Shown here: positions 14,925-22,812 of the stretch, piece after piece
How the letters are laid out: each line of letters opens with the position of its first letter
Position numbering within the stretch: the first letter of the stretch is position 1
DNA from: Candidatus Sigynarchaeota archaeon
GTDB taxonomy: Archaea; Asgardarchaeota; Lokiarchaeia; Sigynarchaeales; Sigynarchaeaceae
Length of the DNA: 31,803 bases
Direction: 5' to 3'
Assembly (NCBI GenBank): GCA_030587525.1
Contig: JAUQYW010000298.1
Span: forward strand, 1 to 31,803
Translations under genes and position numbers: made by a program
Notes under the pieces: generated by a model
Told to the model about the DNA's origin: nothing
Seen by the model: only the letters and a program-made list of their open reading frames with translations
Databases searched by the model: none

Positions 14925-16378
14925 TGGCACGCGTGGCACGAAATTCGTGGAAACCGGTGGCGATAAAAGCGATCCCGCTGGTGTTCATGCTTGTGATGCT
15001 CGGGTATAGCATCTTGTCCGTCACGGTTCCCATCTTCTATAACCGTTACTTCCAAGCGCGTGCCCAAGCCTATGCAGGCGAGCGTGTCGTCTTCACGAGC
15101 TACTTTTACTGGTACAAGGCCACGGGAACCACCGGTTTCGCTCCTCACGTGGTTGACGTCTGGTCGCAGGCCAACCTCGACAAGATCGGCAATGCCACGT
15201 TCCCCGAGGGCTGGCCAGGCCCCACGGATCCGATGGATTGGGTGATCAACCGCTCCGGGACGTTGTATCACGACGCGCTGTCGGAGCATCCGCCGGCACA
15301 GGCGCCCTCCTACTATGCAAACGGCTCGGTCATTCCCGGCAGCCTCGTGAACGGCACGATGGAGAACATCACGTCATGGTTCGACTGGATGAACCCAGCG
15401 TGGCATGAATGGGAGATCCGGTGCATGATGCGGGCAGGCATCGACGTGTTGATGCCGGTCTACTGGTACAACGGGTTACCACCTTGGAACTGGTCGATCG
15501 AGGGCCTGGAGCAGCTCGTGTCGACCTGGAATGCCATGCCCGCGAAGCTCGTGGCGGAGGGCCAGGCCACGTCGCTCAACGACGCGAAAAACAACGTGCT
15601 GCCGAAGATCTGCATGTTTTTCGACACGACGTGCCAGAAATGCCTGTATTGCAACAACATCAGCGTCACGACTGGCACGCCCTATGACGTTTGCTGGAGC
15701 ACGCTCCGGGGTGCCGACCTCGACGACCCGTATTGGCAGGAGATGTTCTGGCAGTCGATCGCCGCGTTTTTCGACAGGGTCGACCCGGTCCAGCTGTTCA
15801 CCGCGCCCGACGGCAGCAACGTGGTCTGGCTTTACGGTACCGAATGGTTCTCGGACGTCGGGTCCTCGGTCCTCGGCTATTGCAAGGCAAAGTTCCAGGA
15901 ACGGTTCAACCGCATAGTCATGTTCGTGGGGTCCAAGGGCTGGGTCAAGGCAGGTGTCGATGTCGTGTGCCCGTGGGGGGCATGCTGCCCGGGCCCAGTG
16001 TTACCCGCCGAGCGAGGTATTCCGGTCGGCGAGGTGTCGCCAGGCCTGTACTGTTTCGGCGCTGGAAGCACTGGCTTCGTCCCCCGTACAGACGAGAAGT
16101 ATCTCCAGCACTGGCAATCTGTTCTGGATGCCTACCCCGTGTGGGTGCACGTCGAGACGTGGAACGAGTTCCACGAAGGCACCCACATCGCGTGGTCCCA
16201 GGAAAATGGTTATCGCTGGATCGACCTCACGCGCGAGATGGTCGACGAGTTTCACGCCATGGCAGGTATCGCGCCCCCGGTTTCCATCAATGTCCCGGCC
16301 TTCGCCATCCCTCTCGTCTTGCTTGCCGGGCTGGTCGGAGTGGGCTTTGCGAAGCCCTGCAAGGCCACCCGCGTATAG
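14924..16378 (+). CDS. Membrane-anchored glycosidase-like protein (DUF5010/GH99-like)
   Basis: The frame is open further upstream, but the true start is the ATG at 14924, which overlaps the stop of the YIP1-like gene; it gives 484 residues. An N-terminal hydrophobic anchor (about 13-36) is followed by a TIM-barrel-like outer part. TSYFYWYKATG, HEWEIRCMMRAGIDVLMPVYW and especially VHVETWNEFHEGTHIAWSQE are typical of DUF5010/GH99-like proteins, in which the WNEFHEG region carries a catalytic-type Glu. Several Cys and Asn-x-Ser/Thr sequons support an extracytoplasmic location. The C-terminus is Pro-Ala-Phe, then a hydrophobic segment of about 17 residues, then KPCKATRV. This looks like a C-terminal anchor or sorting tail. 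The substrate is unknown; related families act on mannans and other glycans. Confidence 0.75.
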   Translation: MARVARNSWKPVAIKAIPLVFMLVMLGYSILSVTVPIFYNRYFQARAQAYAGERVVFTSYFYWYKATGTTGFAPHVVDVWSQANLDKIGNATFPEGWPGPTDPMDWVINRSGTLYHDALSEHPPAQAPSYYANGSVIPGSLVNGTMENITSWFDWMNPAWHEWEIRCMMRAGIDVLMPVYWYNGLPPWNWSIEGLEQLVSTWNAMPAKLVAEGQATSLNDAKNNVLPKICMFFDTTCQKCLYCNNISVTTGTPYDVCWSTLRGADLDDPYWQEMFWQSIAAFFDRVDPVQLFTAPDGSNVVWLYGTEWFSDVGSSVLGYCKAKFQERFNRIVMFVGSKGWVKAGVDVVCPWGACCPGPVLPAERGIPVGEVSPGLYCFGAGSTGFVPRTDEKYLQHWQSVLDAYPVWVHVETWNEFHEGTHIAWSQENGYRWIDLTREMVDEFHAMAGIAPPVSINVPAFAIPLVLLAGLVGVGFAKPCKATRV

Positions 16379-16414
16379 TTTCAAAGAGCCAGGCATGCTA
16401 TTGGTTATGTCGTG

Positions 16415-17569
16415 CTATTGTTTCATCTTGAGAAGCATCTTCAACAACACGCCTGCCCGGCCGAGCCTTCCCTTCTTCTTTTCCATCAACAAGTCCTTAT
16501 ATGCATCGAGGTTGACCGGCGGGATATAGTCCGCGGCATTGCGAACGAGGCGCGCCGCTTTTTTCTTGCATGTCGGCACGCACAACCCGCAACCGATGCA
16601 ACGGGCTTCGTTTATCTGTGCTTTCTTGCCATCGCCGATCGTGATCGCGTCCATCTGGCACCGTTTCACGCACGTGCCGCATCCTATGCAAGACGCGCTA
16701 TCGATCGTGGCATGAAAATTGCCATGGACAAAATCGGCAGGTCGTGGAACCGATTTCAGCATGTGGAGAAAGCCGCAACAGCACGAGCAACAAGAGCACA
16801 TCCACCCGGGATTTTGCGTGTTCTCAGGCTGCAGCACGAGCCCGTCCATTTCGTTCTTCCTGGCAATCTCCATGGCCTGTTCTTTCGTAATTTCGCGCGC
16901 GATGCCGACCTTTATCGTAGAAGCTGCATAGTCATTAAATACCATGCACGATTCAAGGCGATCTGTTTTTTTGCAGCCGTCGTGGTACAGCTTCGACCCC
17001 AGCCTGCACATGCAGTGCAAAACGCCGAATTTCGTGCAAGAGTTGATGATGTGATACAATTCGTCGTATGTCGCAACTCCATGTTCCGGGGTGAGGCTTG
17101 CCTCGATCGGGATTTCACGAAACGGTCGTCGTTCCGCGCAGAACATGTCGATGACGTACTTGAACATGAAATCATCCGTGTTGTCGTGCAGCGTGGCAAT
17201 GGAGCCCTTGTCCCGATATTCCCCGAGTATTCCATATTCAAGCATGCCCGGAAGGAACGGATGTAAATAATACCGTGGCTCCCCGTCACGTTCGATTTTC
17301 ATCACGCCACCGTGTCGTTCCATACTCTCCAAGGCGGATTGAACGGTTTCAAGTGACATGCCCCCGATGCGTTCGTGGATGGTCTTTATCGATTCCGGCT
17401 TGTAAGACATGTGTATGGCAACCCGGACCTCGTCTTCATTCCTAAAAATAAACTTGAGCACGTTCCTGTAGGATCCGGACCGCGTGCGGGGAAACCCGAG
17501 CGGCATCTTGTCCAGGTGCTTTTGCAGCGCGTCGTATGCGGCGTCATTTCGGGCAACCACGAGAATCAT
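16415..17569 (-). CDS. Iron-sulfur protein with two 4Fe-4S ferredoxin motifs and a CSCCSCCC segment
   Basis: This 384-residue soluble protein belongs to a family of anaerobe redox proteins I recognise by pattern but cannot name. The N-terminal region (MPLGFPRTRSGSYRNVLKFIF, then a winged-helix-like part to about residue 100) is followed by HCMCRLGSKLYHDGC and ESCMVFND near 185-213. Then come CSCCSCCCGFLHMLK at about 258-272 and two ferredoxin motifs, CIGCGTCVKRC (294-304) and CIGCGLCVPTC (324-334). The second lacks the usual Pro after its last Cys. The start at 17569 is supported by TTTAAAG at about 17598-17604 on the minus strand, which gives a near-leaderless transcript, and by family members having residues equivalent to YDALQKHLDKMP. 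It probably carries electrons; the partner is unknown. Confidence 0.78.
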   Translation of the reverse strand: MILVVARNDAAYDALQKHLDKMPLGFPRTRSGSYRNVLKFIFRNEDEVRVAIHMSYKPESIKTIHERIGGMSLETVQSALESMERHGGVMKIERDGEPRYYLHPFLPGMLEYGILGEYRDKGSIATLHDNTDDFMFKYVIDMFCAERRPFREIPIEASLTPEHGVATYDELYHIINSCTKFGVLHCMCRLGSKLYHDGCKKTDRLESCMVFNDYAASTIKVGIAREITKEQAMEIARKNEMDGLVLQPENTQNPGWMCSCCSCCCGFLHMLKSVPRPADFVHGNFHATIDSASCIGCGTCVKRCQMDAITIGDGKKAQINEARCIGCGLCVPTCKKKAARLVRNAADYIPPVNLDAYKDLLMEKKKGRLGRAGVLLKMLLKMKQ

Positions 17570-17767
17570 CCCTTCCTATGGATGTCGCAATATCCTCTTT
17601 AAAGCAAATAAAGCTTCGTGGGTATCTTTATCGAAATAGCGATATCATTTTAGTCACACCTTGATTCTTCGATGCCGATCTCGTCGGGTTACATCACAAA
17701 ACTCAAAACTCATAAAGGCCAAAATTGTGACGATGTCTGTCAATTTCGAATTTAAATGGTGATCGAA

Positions 17768-18295
17768 ATGTCGGACAGGAAAAATTCACTAGCGTGCATC
17801 GCCCTCGTCATTGGACTTGTTGGCGTTGCATTTGGAGGATATGCGGTTTTCACTTCGATCAATAACTCGTATGTATTGCCGAAGGCAAGGGCTTATGTTG
17901 GATTATCTGGACAGGCTCTCTCCAACAGTGGAAATGCAATGTTGAATTTCACGAACATCACTTATGATAGTCACGGTGCGTTTAATCTCACATCGGATTT
18001 GTATGTCGTTCCCGAGACCGGGTACTATCAGGTGATTGCACAATACGCTGTTGAGGCCGTAGATGGCGACTTTTTCAAAATCTATATCAAAGGAAATAGT
18101 ACCATTTACTCTTCGCGGTCATATACCGCATCGGCGACCACCAATACTTTCACCGTGGCTATTGAAGATATATTATCGCTAGTAAAAGGAAGTTCCTTTT
18201 CAATCTGGACGTATTCTTATCACGTGGCTGCAGGTTCAAGGGACATCTTTGCAGCAGAAGCCTATACATTCGTCTCGATCGTCAAAGTGCCTTAG
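17768..18295 (+). CDS. Membrane-anchored C1q-like (jelly-roll) surface protein
   Basis: The protein is 175 residues from the ATG at 17768; the ATG at 17756 would add four. MSDRKNSLACIALVIGLVGVAFGGYAV is a short cytoplasmic end plus one membrane segment, leaving the rest outside. Residues about 40-175 match the C1q/TNF-like beta-sandwich: RAYVGLSGQAL, FNLTSDLYVVPETGYYQVIAQYAV (the conserved 'F..P..G.Y.....' block) and FAAEAYTFVSIVKV as the last strand. C1q-like domains usually form trimers and bind ligands or particles. Asn-x-Thr/Ser sequons are present. It is more AT-rich than most neighbours. It stands alone, with divergent and convergent neighbours, so it is probably monocistronic. A role in surface binding is inference from the fold. 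Confidence 0.72.
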   Translation: MSDRKNSLACIALVIGLVGVAFGGYAVFTSINNSYVLPKARAYVGLSGQALSNSGNAMLNFTNITYDSHGAFNLTSDLYVVPETGYYQVIAQYAVEAVDGDFFKIYIKGNSTIYSSRSYTASATTNTFTVAIEDILSLVKGSSFSIWTYSYHVAAGSRDIFAAEAYTFVSIVKVP

Positions 18296-18340
18296 AATCA
18301 ACATTAAACCTGAGAGCATTCCAAAATCTTTGGAACTCCA

Positions 18341-18368
18341 AGATTTCTTTCTTCTTTTTTTTTCTTTG
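18341..18368 (+). terminator. Long T-rich terminator after the C1q-like gene
   Basis: A stretch of about 25 bases that is mostly T, including a run of nine, follows the stop at 18295 by about 50 nt. It lies between convergent genes and fits an archaeal poly-T terminator for the plus strand. Confidence 0.5.
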
Positions 18369-18419
18369 CTTCCGTGCTCTAAGGCGAGTTTCCAAAATCC
18401 AGCAAAAAAAGTCTGCCTA

Positions 18420-19241
18420 TCAACTTTCATTCAATCCAAATCCATCCCGCATCAACTCGCCGAATTTCACCATAAACCGAGTGGCCGGCCCGCCATCGAC
18501 GACGTCGTGATCCACGCTCATGGTCACGCACATCACCTCCCGGATCTCGATCTTTCCATTCACGACCGTCGGCCGTTCATAGATGCCCCCCAGGGTCATG
18601 GTCAAGGTGGACGGCGTGATCGGGATGGCAAAACCGGCATAGCCTTTCTCGAACATGCCGATTGCGGTCAAGCCCACCGTTCCTGCGATTTTCTTGTGGT
18701 AAAAGGGATCTTTCAGGATCCTCCGCCAAATTGCGTGGCGGATAAACCGCGGTAACTTGAGGTATATGTTGCCCCGATTTGCTTTCGGGCCTTTCTGCAA
18801 GTCGGCCTTTTGTGCGTTACGGATCTCGTCGTTGATCTGGCGGAAGCTCTTGGTATTTGCCGCTCGCACGATGTAGGTCGTCGGCATTTTCTTGCCTTCT
18901 ATCGCGGGGTGGTCGCGTTCGACGATCACGTTGATGTCAACGTCATCAAAGATGACGACCTTGTCTTTCTTCATTCGGTACGCATGCATGAACTTGTAGT
19001 CCTCGACTGCTTTTGCCAGGCACTTGATGACGTAAGCGGTAAATGAAAGGTTCTCGCCTTCTTTTTCCTTCTGGTCTCGAAACCATGCTCGTACCTTGGA
19101 AATATCGATCTCCCCGAGCCCGTGCACGATATGCTTTTGCGCTCCCGCCCACATCAAGTCTTCAACGCCAAGTCGAACCGGCGGGAAAGATTGTAGTCGA
19201 TGGGCCATGTTGACATTCTCGAGGTCGCCACCACGTTTCAT
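18420..19241 (-). CDS. Lipoyl-less 2-oxoacid dehydrogenase-type acyltransferase (E2 catalytic domain)
   Basis: This 273-residue protein corresponds to the C-terminal catalytic domain of E2 components of 2-oxoacid dehydrogenase complexes, relatives of chloramphenicol acetyltransferase. QKHIVHGLGEIDISKVRAWF marks the start of the core, NVIVERD the middle, and TVGLTAIGMFEKG and SVDHDVVDGGPATRFM the end. His and Asp of the HxxxDG active site are present. There is no lipoyl domain and no E1/E3-binding domain, and no E1 or E3 gene nearby, so it is unlikely to work in a classical complex. It may transfer an acyl group between CoA and another carrier. The ATG at 19241 was chosen; 19295 and 19208 are also possible. 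It is divergent from the esterase gene. Confidence 0.82.
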   Translation of the reverse strand: MKRGGDLENVNMAHRLQSFPPVRLGVEDLMWAGAQKHIVHGLGEIDISKVRAWFRDQKEKEGENLSFTAYVIKCLAKAVEDYKFMHAYRMKKDKVVIFDDVDINVIVERDHPAIEGKKMPTTYIVRAANTKSFRQINDEIRNAQKADLQKGPKANRGNIYLKLPRFIRHAIWRRILKDPFYHKKIAGTVGLTAIGMFEKGYAGFAIPITPSTLTMTLGGIYERPTVVNGKIEIREVMCVTMSVDHDVVDGGPATRFMVKFGELMRDGFGLNES

Positions 19242-19558
19242 GAACAATTCTTCAGTGAAGAAGGTTATTATTCTATCGATATCTCCGCACGCCATCTATT
19301 CGGATCAAGCCTCCTTGCATTACAAGAAGAGTTGCGAGTTACCGCTGGGCGCCTTCGTCGTTGACCCGAGGGACCTTCTGTTTTGAGTTTCATAACATTG
19401 ATCTCCGTTCTTGATTCTCGTTACAAGCACTTGGCGATGCTAGATTTTCAATTTCACGTTGGATGCTCTTGGCATTCGGTTGAGTAATGGTTAGATATCT
19501 ATGAACATTCATTGTCGGTGTCTTGCTGGTGTTTTTCTCGAAAGGATGATACTTGATT
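19242..19558. other. Intergenic region between the acyltransferase and esterase genes
   Basis: About 315 bp with divergent genes on both sides. Short open frames cross it but none has convincing coding character. It should hold both promoters; I see no clear operator or RNA in it. Confidence 0.4.
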
Positions 19559-20425
19559 ATGAACGACCAGTCCCACACTCCCTTGCTGATCTGGGGTGAT
19601 GCTATCCCGTCCACGAATGTCGGCCTCGCCATCAAGGAAAGTGGATGGCGAGCACGGAAAGGGCTTCGTATCAAGGCATTGGAAATCCCGAGCATCGACC
19701 CGTATACCATTGCATCTGACAAACCCCGGCCGGCCATGATCGTGGCACCCGGTGGCGGATACGCGGGTCGGGCGCCGCACGAGGGCGCGCCCATCGCGAT
19801 GTGGTTGAACTCGATGGGCATCCCGTCCTTCGTGCTCAACTACCGGGTTTACCCGTTTTTCTTTCCCGTCCCGTTTTTGGACGCCCAGCGCGCCGTGCGA
19901 TACCTCCGCCATTATGCCGCCCGTTTCAACATCGACCGGGACAGCATCGGGATGCTTGGATTCTCGGCAGGCGGGCACTTGACGTCTATGGTCGGCACGC
20001 TGCAGCGGCGCGATTGGTTCCCCGAAGGGTATCACGATGATGCAATCGACAGCGAGCCCGACGCTTTGGCGTGCATGGTGCTGTGTTATCCGCTCATCAA
20101 TATGGACGCGAACGCGCACATCGGCTGCCGTGCCAAATTCCTGGGGCGGCATCCAGATCCAGGTCTCTTGCCCTTGCTCTCCACGGAGCAACAAGTTAAC
20201 AAAGCGACGCCGCCGGCATTCATCTGGACGACGCGTGACGACCAGGCGTTGCCGCTCGTGCACTCGACCTCGTTCAGCGATGCCCTTGCTCGGTATGGCA
20301 TCGATCACGAGCTCCACGTCTTCGAGCACGGCGCGCACGGGCTTGGTCTCGCGGAAAATGATCCTGACGTGCACCAGTGGACCACGCGGTGCCACGATTG
20401 GTTGTCACGCATCGGTTTTGCCTGA
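19559..20425 (+). CDS. Alpha/beta-hydrolase, acetyl-xylan-esterase-like
   Basis: The protein is 288 residues from the ATG at 19559; the frame also holds a TTG two codons upstream. The canonical fold is visible. VAPGGGYAGRAPHEG supplies the oxyanion region, GFSAGGHL (about 134-141) has nucleophile S136, RDDQALP has the acid, and HGAHGLGL the catalytic His. The closest known group are bacterial acetyl esterases, including acetyl-xylan esterases, of the BD-FAE/endo-1,4-xylanase-associated type. These remove acetyl groups from hemicellulose or oligosaccharides. There is no signal peptide, so it would act on imported oligomers. A role alongside GH39 and GH29 in cytoplasmic sugar processing is inferred from co-occurrence within about 17 kb, not from an operon. 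Confidence 0.83.
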   Translation: MNDQSHTPLLIWGDAIPSTNVGLAIKESGWRARKGLRIKALEIPSIDPYTIASDKPRPAMIVAPGGGYAGRAPHEGAPIAMWLNSMGIPSFVLNYRVYPFFFPVPFLDAQRAVRYLRHYAARFNIDRDSIGMLGFSAGGHLTSMVGTLQRRDWFPEGYHDDAIDSEPDALACMVLCYPLINMDANAHIGCRAKFLGRHPDPGLLPLLSTEQQVNKATPPAFIWTTRDDQALPLVHSTSFSDALARYGIDHELHVFEHGAHGLGLAENDPDVHQWTTRCHDWLSRIGFA

Positions 20426-20618
20426 TCACTTCATCTAAATAACATCACGGAACATCAGGTAAAAGGTAACATCACGGATTCTCTCGAATCCCCTCGTCGC
20501 CAAGCAAGCCGTGGTGACGAGTTCCAACAAGCTGCGCACGTACTCGTCTGCAAGATTTTTCCTCGATGATGACTTGCTCCCCATCATCGTGAACGGTAAA
20601 CTTGGAGGTGGATGGTGA

Positions 20619-20708
20619 ATGGTGGAAACGTTCAAGGGACGGGCACTCATCCCGGGAAAACTCAAACGCCGCATCATCATGATCGACGGTACCGTGACCG
20701 TGCACTGA
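20619..20708 (+). CDS. Possible small ORF, 29 aa, with a strong ribosome binding site
   Basis: A GGAGGTG at about 20605-20611 precedes this ATG by a normal Shine-Dalgarno spacing. The 29-residue frame begins MVETFKGRALIPGKLK and ends IDGTVTVH, followed at once by a T-rich terminator-like tract. The peptide is basic with no known domain. The FKGRALIPGK opening loosely recalls swivelling-domain proteins, so it may be a relic of a longer gene. Weak support; the ribosome binding site is the main reason to list it. Confidence 0.25.
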   Translation: MVETFKGRALIPGKLKRRIIMIDGTVTVH

Positions 20709-20721
20709 TTTTTTCTTTTTT
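20709..20721 (+). terminator. T-rich terminator-like tract
   Basis: Six T, one C and six T follow directly after the stop of the small ORF and precede the longin-like gene's promoter region. It fits an archaeal poly-T terminator. Confidence 0.4.
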
Positions 20722-20771
20722 GAATCGAGATCACGTTAAAGAATCCCCTTGCCGAGCAAGCAACGATCATC

Positions 20772-21197
20772 ATGATTTATGCCATTATGATATTCTCCGA
20801 TGGTGGGATTCTCCTGTATGATGCCTTGTTCGAGAAGATCACGATTCAAGGAGATTTGATCGCAGGCTTTGTCGGTGCATTGAATCAATTCGGCTTGAAG
20901 CTTTTTCCCGGAGAAGAGCTCGAGGATATCGTTTTCACGCGGCATCACATGTGCTTATCGAAACATAAAATCATGGAAAAGGAGATTATCTTGCTCTTTG
21001 TGCACGATCCAAAGATGAGCCATGTCGATATCAAGAAGATCACGACGCAACTTTACATGGAACTTCGCAACAAGTTTGGACTCCTTTTGCAAGACCCGTT
21101 AATGGAGCGCTCCAAGCTATTCGCCCTCGACGAGTTTATCGAGAAGACTTTCGTCAATGAGCGGCGGAGCGAGCGATTACTGCCGCGGGGACACTGA
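20772..21197 (+). CDS. Longin-like domain protein
   Basis: This 141-residue protein fits the longin/roadblock-type fold common in Asgard archaea. MIYAIMIFSDGGILLYDALF gives the first beta hairpin, then GDLIAGFVGALNQFGLKLF the first helix. ELEDIVFTRHHMCLSKHK and KEIILLFVHDP give the middle strands, and two C-terminal helices follow (DIKKITTQLYMELRNKFG and the stretch after it). Eukaryotic longin domains occur in trafficking proteins and in regulators of small GTPases such as Mon1-Ccz1. Asgard versions are often found with Ras-like GTPases, two of which lie about 3-4 kb downstream here. No membrane segment is seen. A role as a GTPase partner is inference. The ATG at 20772 has a TATA-like GTTAAAG about 35 nt upstream. 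Confidence 0.65.
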   Translation: MIYAIMIFSDGGILLYDALFEKITIQGDLIAGFVGALNQFGLKLFPGEELEDIVFTRHHMCLSKHKIMEKEIILLFVHDPKMSHVDIKKITTQLYMELRNKFGLLLQDPLMERSKLFALDEFIEKTFVNERRSERLLPRGH

Positions 21198-21252
21198 AAT
21201 TGTTGCACAAACTGCCACATCGTTTTTTTAACCTTCCCGCAATATGTATCTC

Positions 21253-22713
21253 ATGCCTATCAAATACGAAGAGACGTATGATTCATTAAAGCGTCATCAG
21301 CAGCCGCAGTGGCTCGACGATGGCAAGTGGGGCATCTACTTCCATTGGGGTGTGTACTCGGTGCCCGCGTTCGGCAACGAGTGGTACCCGAACATGATGT
21401 ACCGTGGTTTTATTTCCCCTATCTGGGCACATCACGTCGACACGTTCGGGCCCCTGGACGAGTTTGGCTACAAGGATTTCATTCCCAAGTTCACGGCGGA
21501 AAAGTTCGATGCCGACGCGTGGGCGAAACTGTTTAAGGAATCGGGTGCAAAATTTGCTGGACCTGTTGCTGAGCACCACGACGGTTTTTCCATGTGGGAT
21601 TCGAAGGTCAACAAGTGGAATGCCAAGAACATGGGACCGAAGCGGGACATCGTCGGTGAGCTGGAAAAAGCAATCCGCAAGCAAGGCATGCGATTCATCT
21701 GCACGTTTCACCACGCCAATCTCTGGTACTTCTACAACCATGACCCCGGGCTCGACACGGGCGACCCGAAATACGCGGATTTCTACGGCAAGCCACACGC
21801 TGCAACAAAGGGCATCGGGTACTCGGACCCGCGCCTCGACCGCCCCGATAAGGAGTTCAACGAGATTTGGTTCGCCAAGCTCAAGGAAGTCATCGACGCT
21901 TACAAGCCCGATCTCATCTGGTTTGACTTCTGCCTGAGGCGCATCCACGACAAGTATAAGCGCAAGCTCGCCGCATACTACTACAACAAGGCTGAAGAAT
22001 GGGGCACGGAAGTCGAGATCATCTACAAGGACTTCAATATGCCGCCCGGCATGGGCCTGCTGGACTACGAGCGCGGCCGCGCCGACAAGCTCACGCATTA
22101 CAAGTGGATCACGGACACCTCGATGGGCCGTAAGAGCTGGTGCCACATCGAGGGCGAGGAATACACACCGATTTCGGCCTTGATACACGCGTTCATCGAC
22201 CGCATTGCAAAGAACGGGTATCTATTGCTCAACTTCGGACCGAAAGCGAACGGTGAAATTCCTACGGAAGTCCAGCAGAATTTCAAGGAATTCGGCCGCT
22301 GGTTGAGCGTCAACAAGGAAGCCGTGTTCGGGACGACGCCGTGGGTGGTCGCCGAGGAAGGCCCGACGCGGATGGATAAGGATGGTGGCTTCAACGATGA
22401 CCAAGACTACACACGGTCGTACACAGCGGAGGACATACGGTTCGTGACAAAGGGTAATGCGGTCTACGCGTTCGCGCTCGGTTGGCCTGCAAATGGCGAG
22501 CTCACGATCAAGACGCTGACCCAGCCACCGGCACCGAAATCGGAGTTCCCGGAAGAACCGTACATCGTCGAGGACTCCGACATCGCGTCGATCCACTTGC
22601 TCGGCAACAGCGTGCCGTTGAAGTGGAAGGTCACGAACCACGGCTTGAAGATCCAGCTCCCCGCGAAAAAGCCTTGCGATCACGCGTATGCCTTCAAGAT
22701 CACGTGGGCGTGA
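21253..22713 (+). CDS. Alpha-L-fucosidase, GH29
   Basis: This 486-residue enzyme would release terminal alpha-L-fucose from oligosaccharides. GH29 features are WGIYFHWGVYSVPAFGNEWY near the N-terminus, KFAGPVAEHHDGFSMWDS with the conserved HHDGF, and DLIWFDF with the catalytic nucleophile Asp at about residue 225. The end is a beta-sandwich with NGYLLLNFGPKANGEIP before it, a very typical GH29 stretch. No signal peptide is present, so it is probably cytoplasmic. The ATG at 21253 was preferred over the one at 21244 because the TTTTTTTAA element at about 21223-21231 is well placed for it; both are in frame. It is not in an operon with other glycosidases, but GH39, GH9 and the esterase are in the same window. 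Confidence 0.9.
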   Translation: MPIKYEETYDSLKRHQQPQWLDDGKWGIYFHWGVYSVPAFGNEWYPNMMYRGFISPIWAHHVDTFGPLDEFGYKDFIPKFTAEKFDADAWAKLFKESGAKFAGPVAEHHDGFSMWDSKVNKWNAKNMGPKRDIVGELEKAIRKQGMRFICTFHHANLWYFYNHDPGLDTGDPKYADFYGKPHAATKGIGYSDPRLDRPDKEFNEIWFAKLKEVIDAYKPDLIWFDFCLRRIHDKYKRKLAAYYYNKAEEWGTEVEIIYKDFNMPPGMGLLDYERGRADKLTHYKWITDTSMGRKSWCHIEGEEYTPISALIHAFIDRIAKNGYLLLNFGPKANGEIPTEVQQNFKEFGRWLSVNKEAVFGTTPWVVAEEGPTRMDKDGGFNDDQDYTRSYTAEDIRFVTKGNAVYAFALGWPANGELTIKTLTQPPAPKSEFPEEPYIVEDSDIASIHLLGNSVPLKWKVTNHGLKIQLPAKKPCDHAYAFKITWA

Positions 22714-22758
22714 ATGACGGGCTTTACCCGTGGCGACGTTGCGATCCAACGGGTCTCA

Positions 22759-22788
22759 TTTTCTTTTTTAAACTTGAAAGGTATAAAG
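22759..22788 (+). promoter_or_regulatory. T-rich stop signal and TATA box between the fucosidase and the 100-aa gene
   Basis: A T-rich stretch (22759-22769) suitable for termination is followed by TATAAAG (22782-22788), centred about 28 nt before the ATG at 22813. This spacing decides the start of the downstream gene and implies a leaderless transcript. Confidence 0.5.
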
Positions 22789-22812
22789 AGGCGGGATGTA
22801 GAGTTGAATCAT

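Larger units (their letters stand above)
20426..20771. other. Intergenic region with short repeats and a possible tiny ORF
   Basis: About 345 bp before the longin-like gene. It holds a short direct repeat (AACATCACGGA near 20441 and 20468), a candidate 29-codon ORF at 20619-20708, a T-rich tract at 20709-20721, and a TATA-like GTTAAAG near 20735. The longer minus-strand frames here have poor coding character. Confidence 0.45.

Noticed and set aside
19499..20395. A 298-codon open frame on the minus strand
   Set aside because: It is antisense to the alpha/beta-hydrolase, which has a complete catalytic triad.
20435..20773. Protein genes on the minus strand between the esterase and the longin-like gene
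   Set aside because: The frames (112 and 77 codons) have His/Met-rich, low-quality translations and no promoter or ribosome site.
21286..22188. A 300-codon open frame on the minus strand
   Set aside because: It is antisense to the well-supported GH29 fucosidase and has no recognisable domain.
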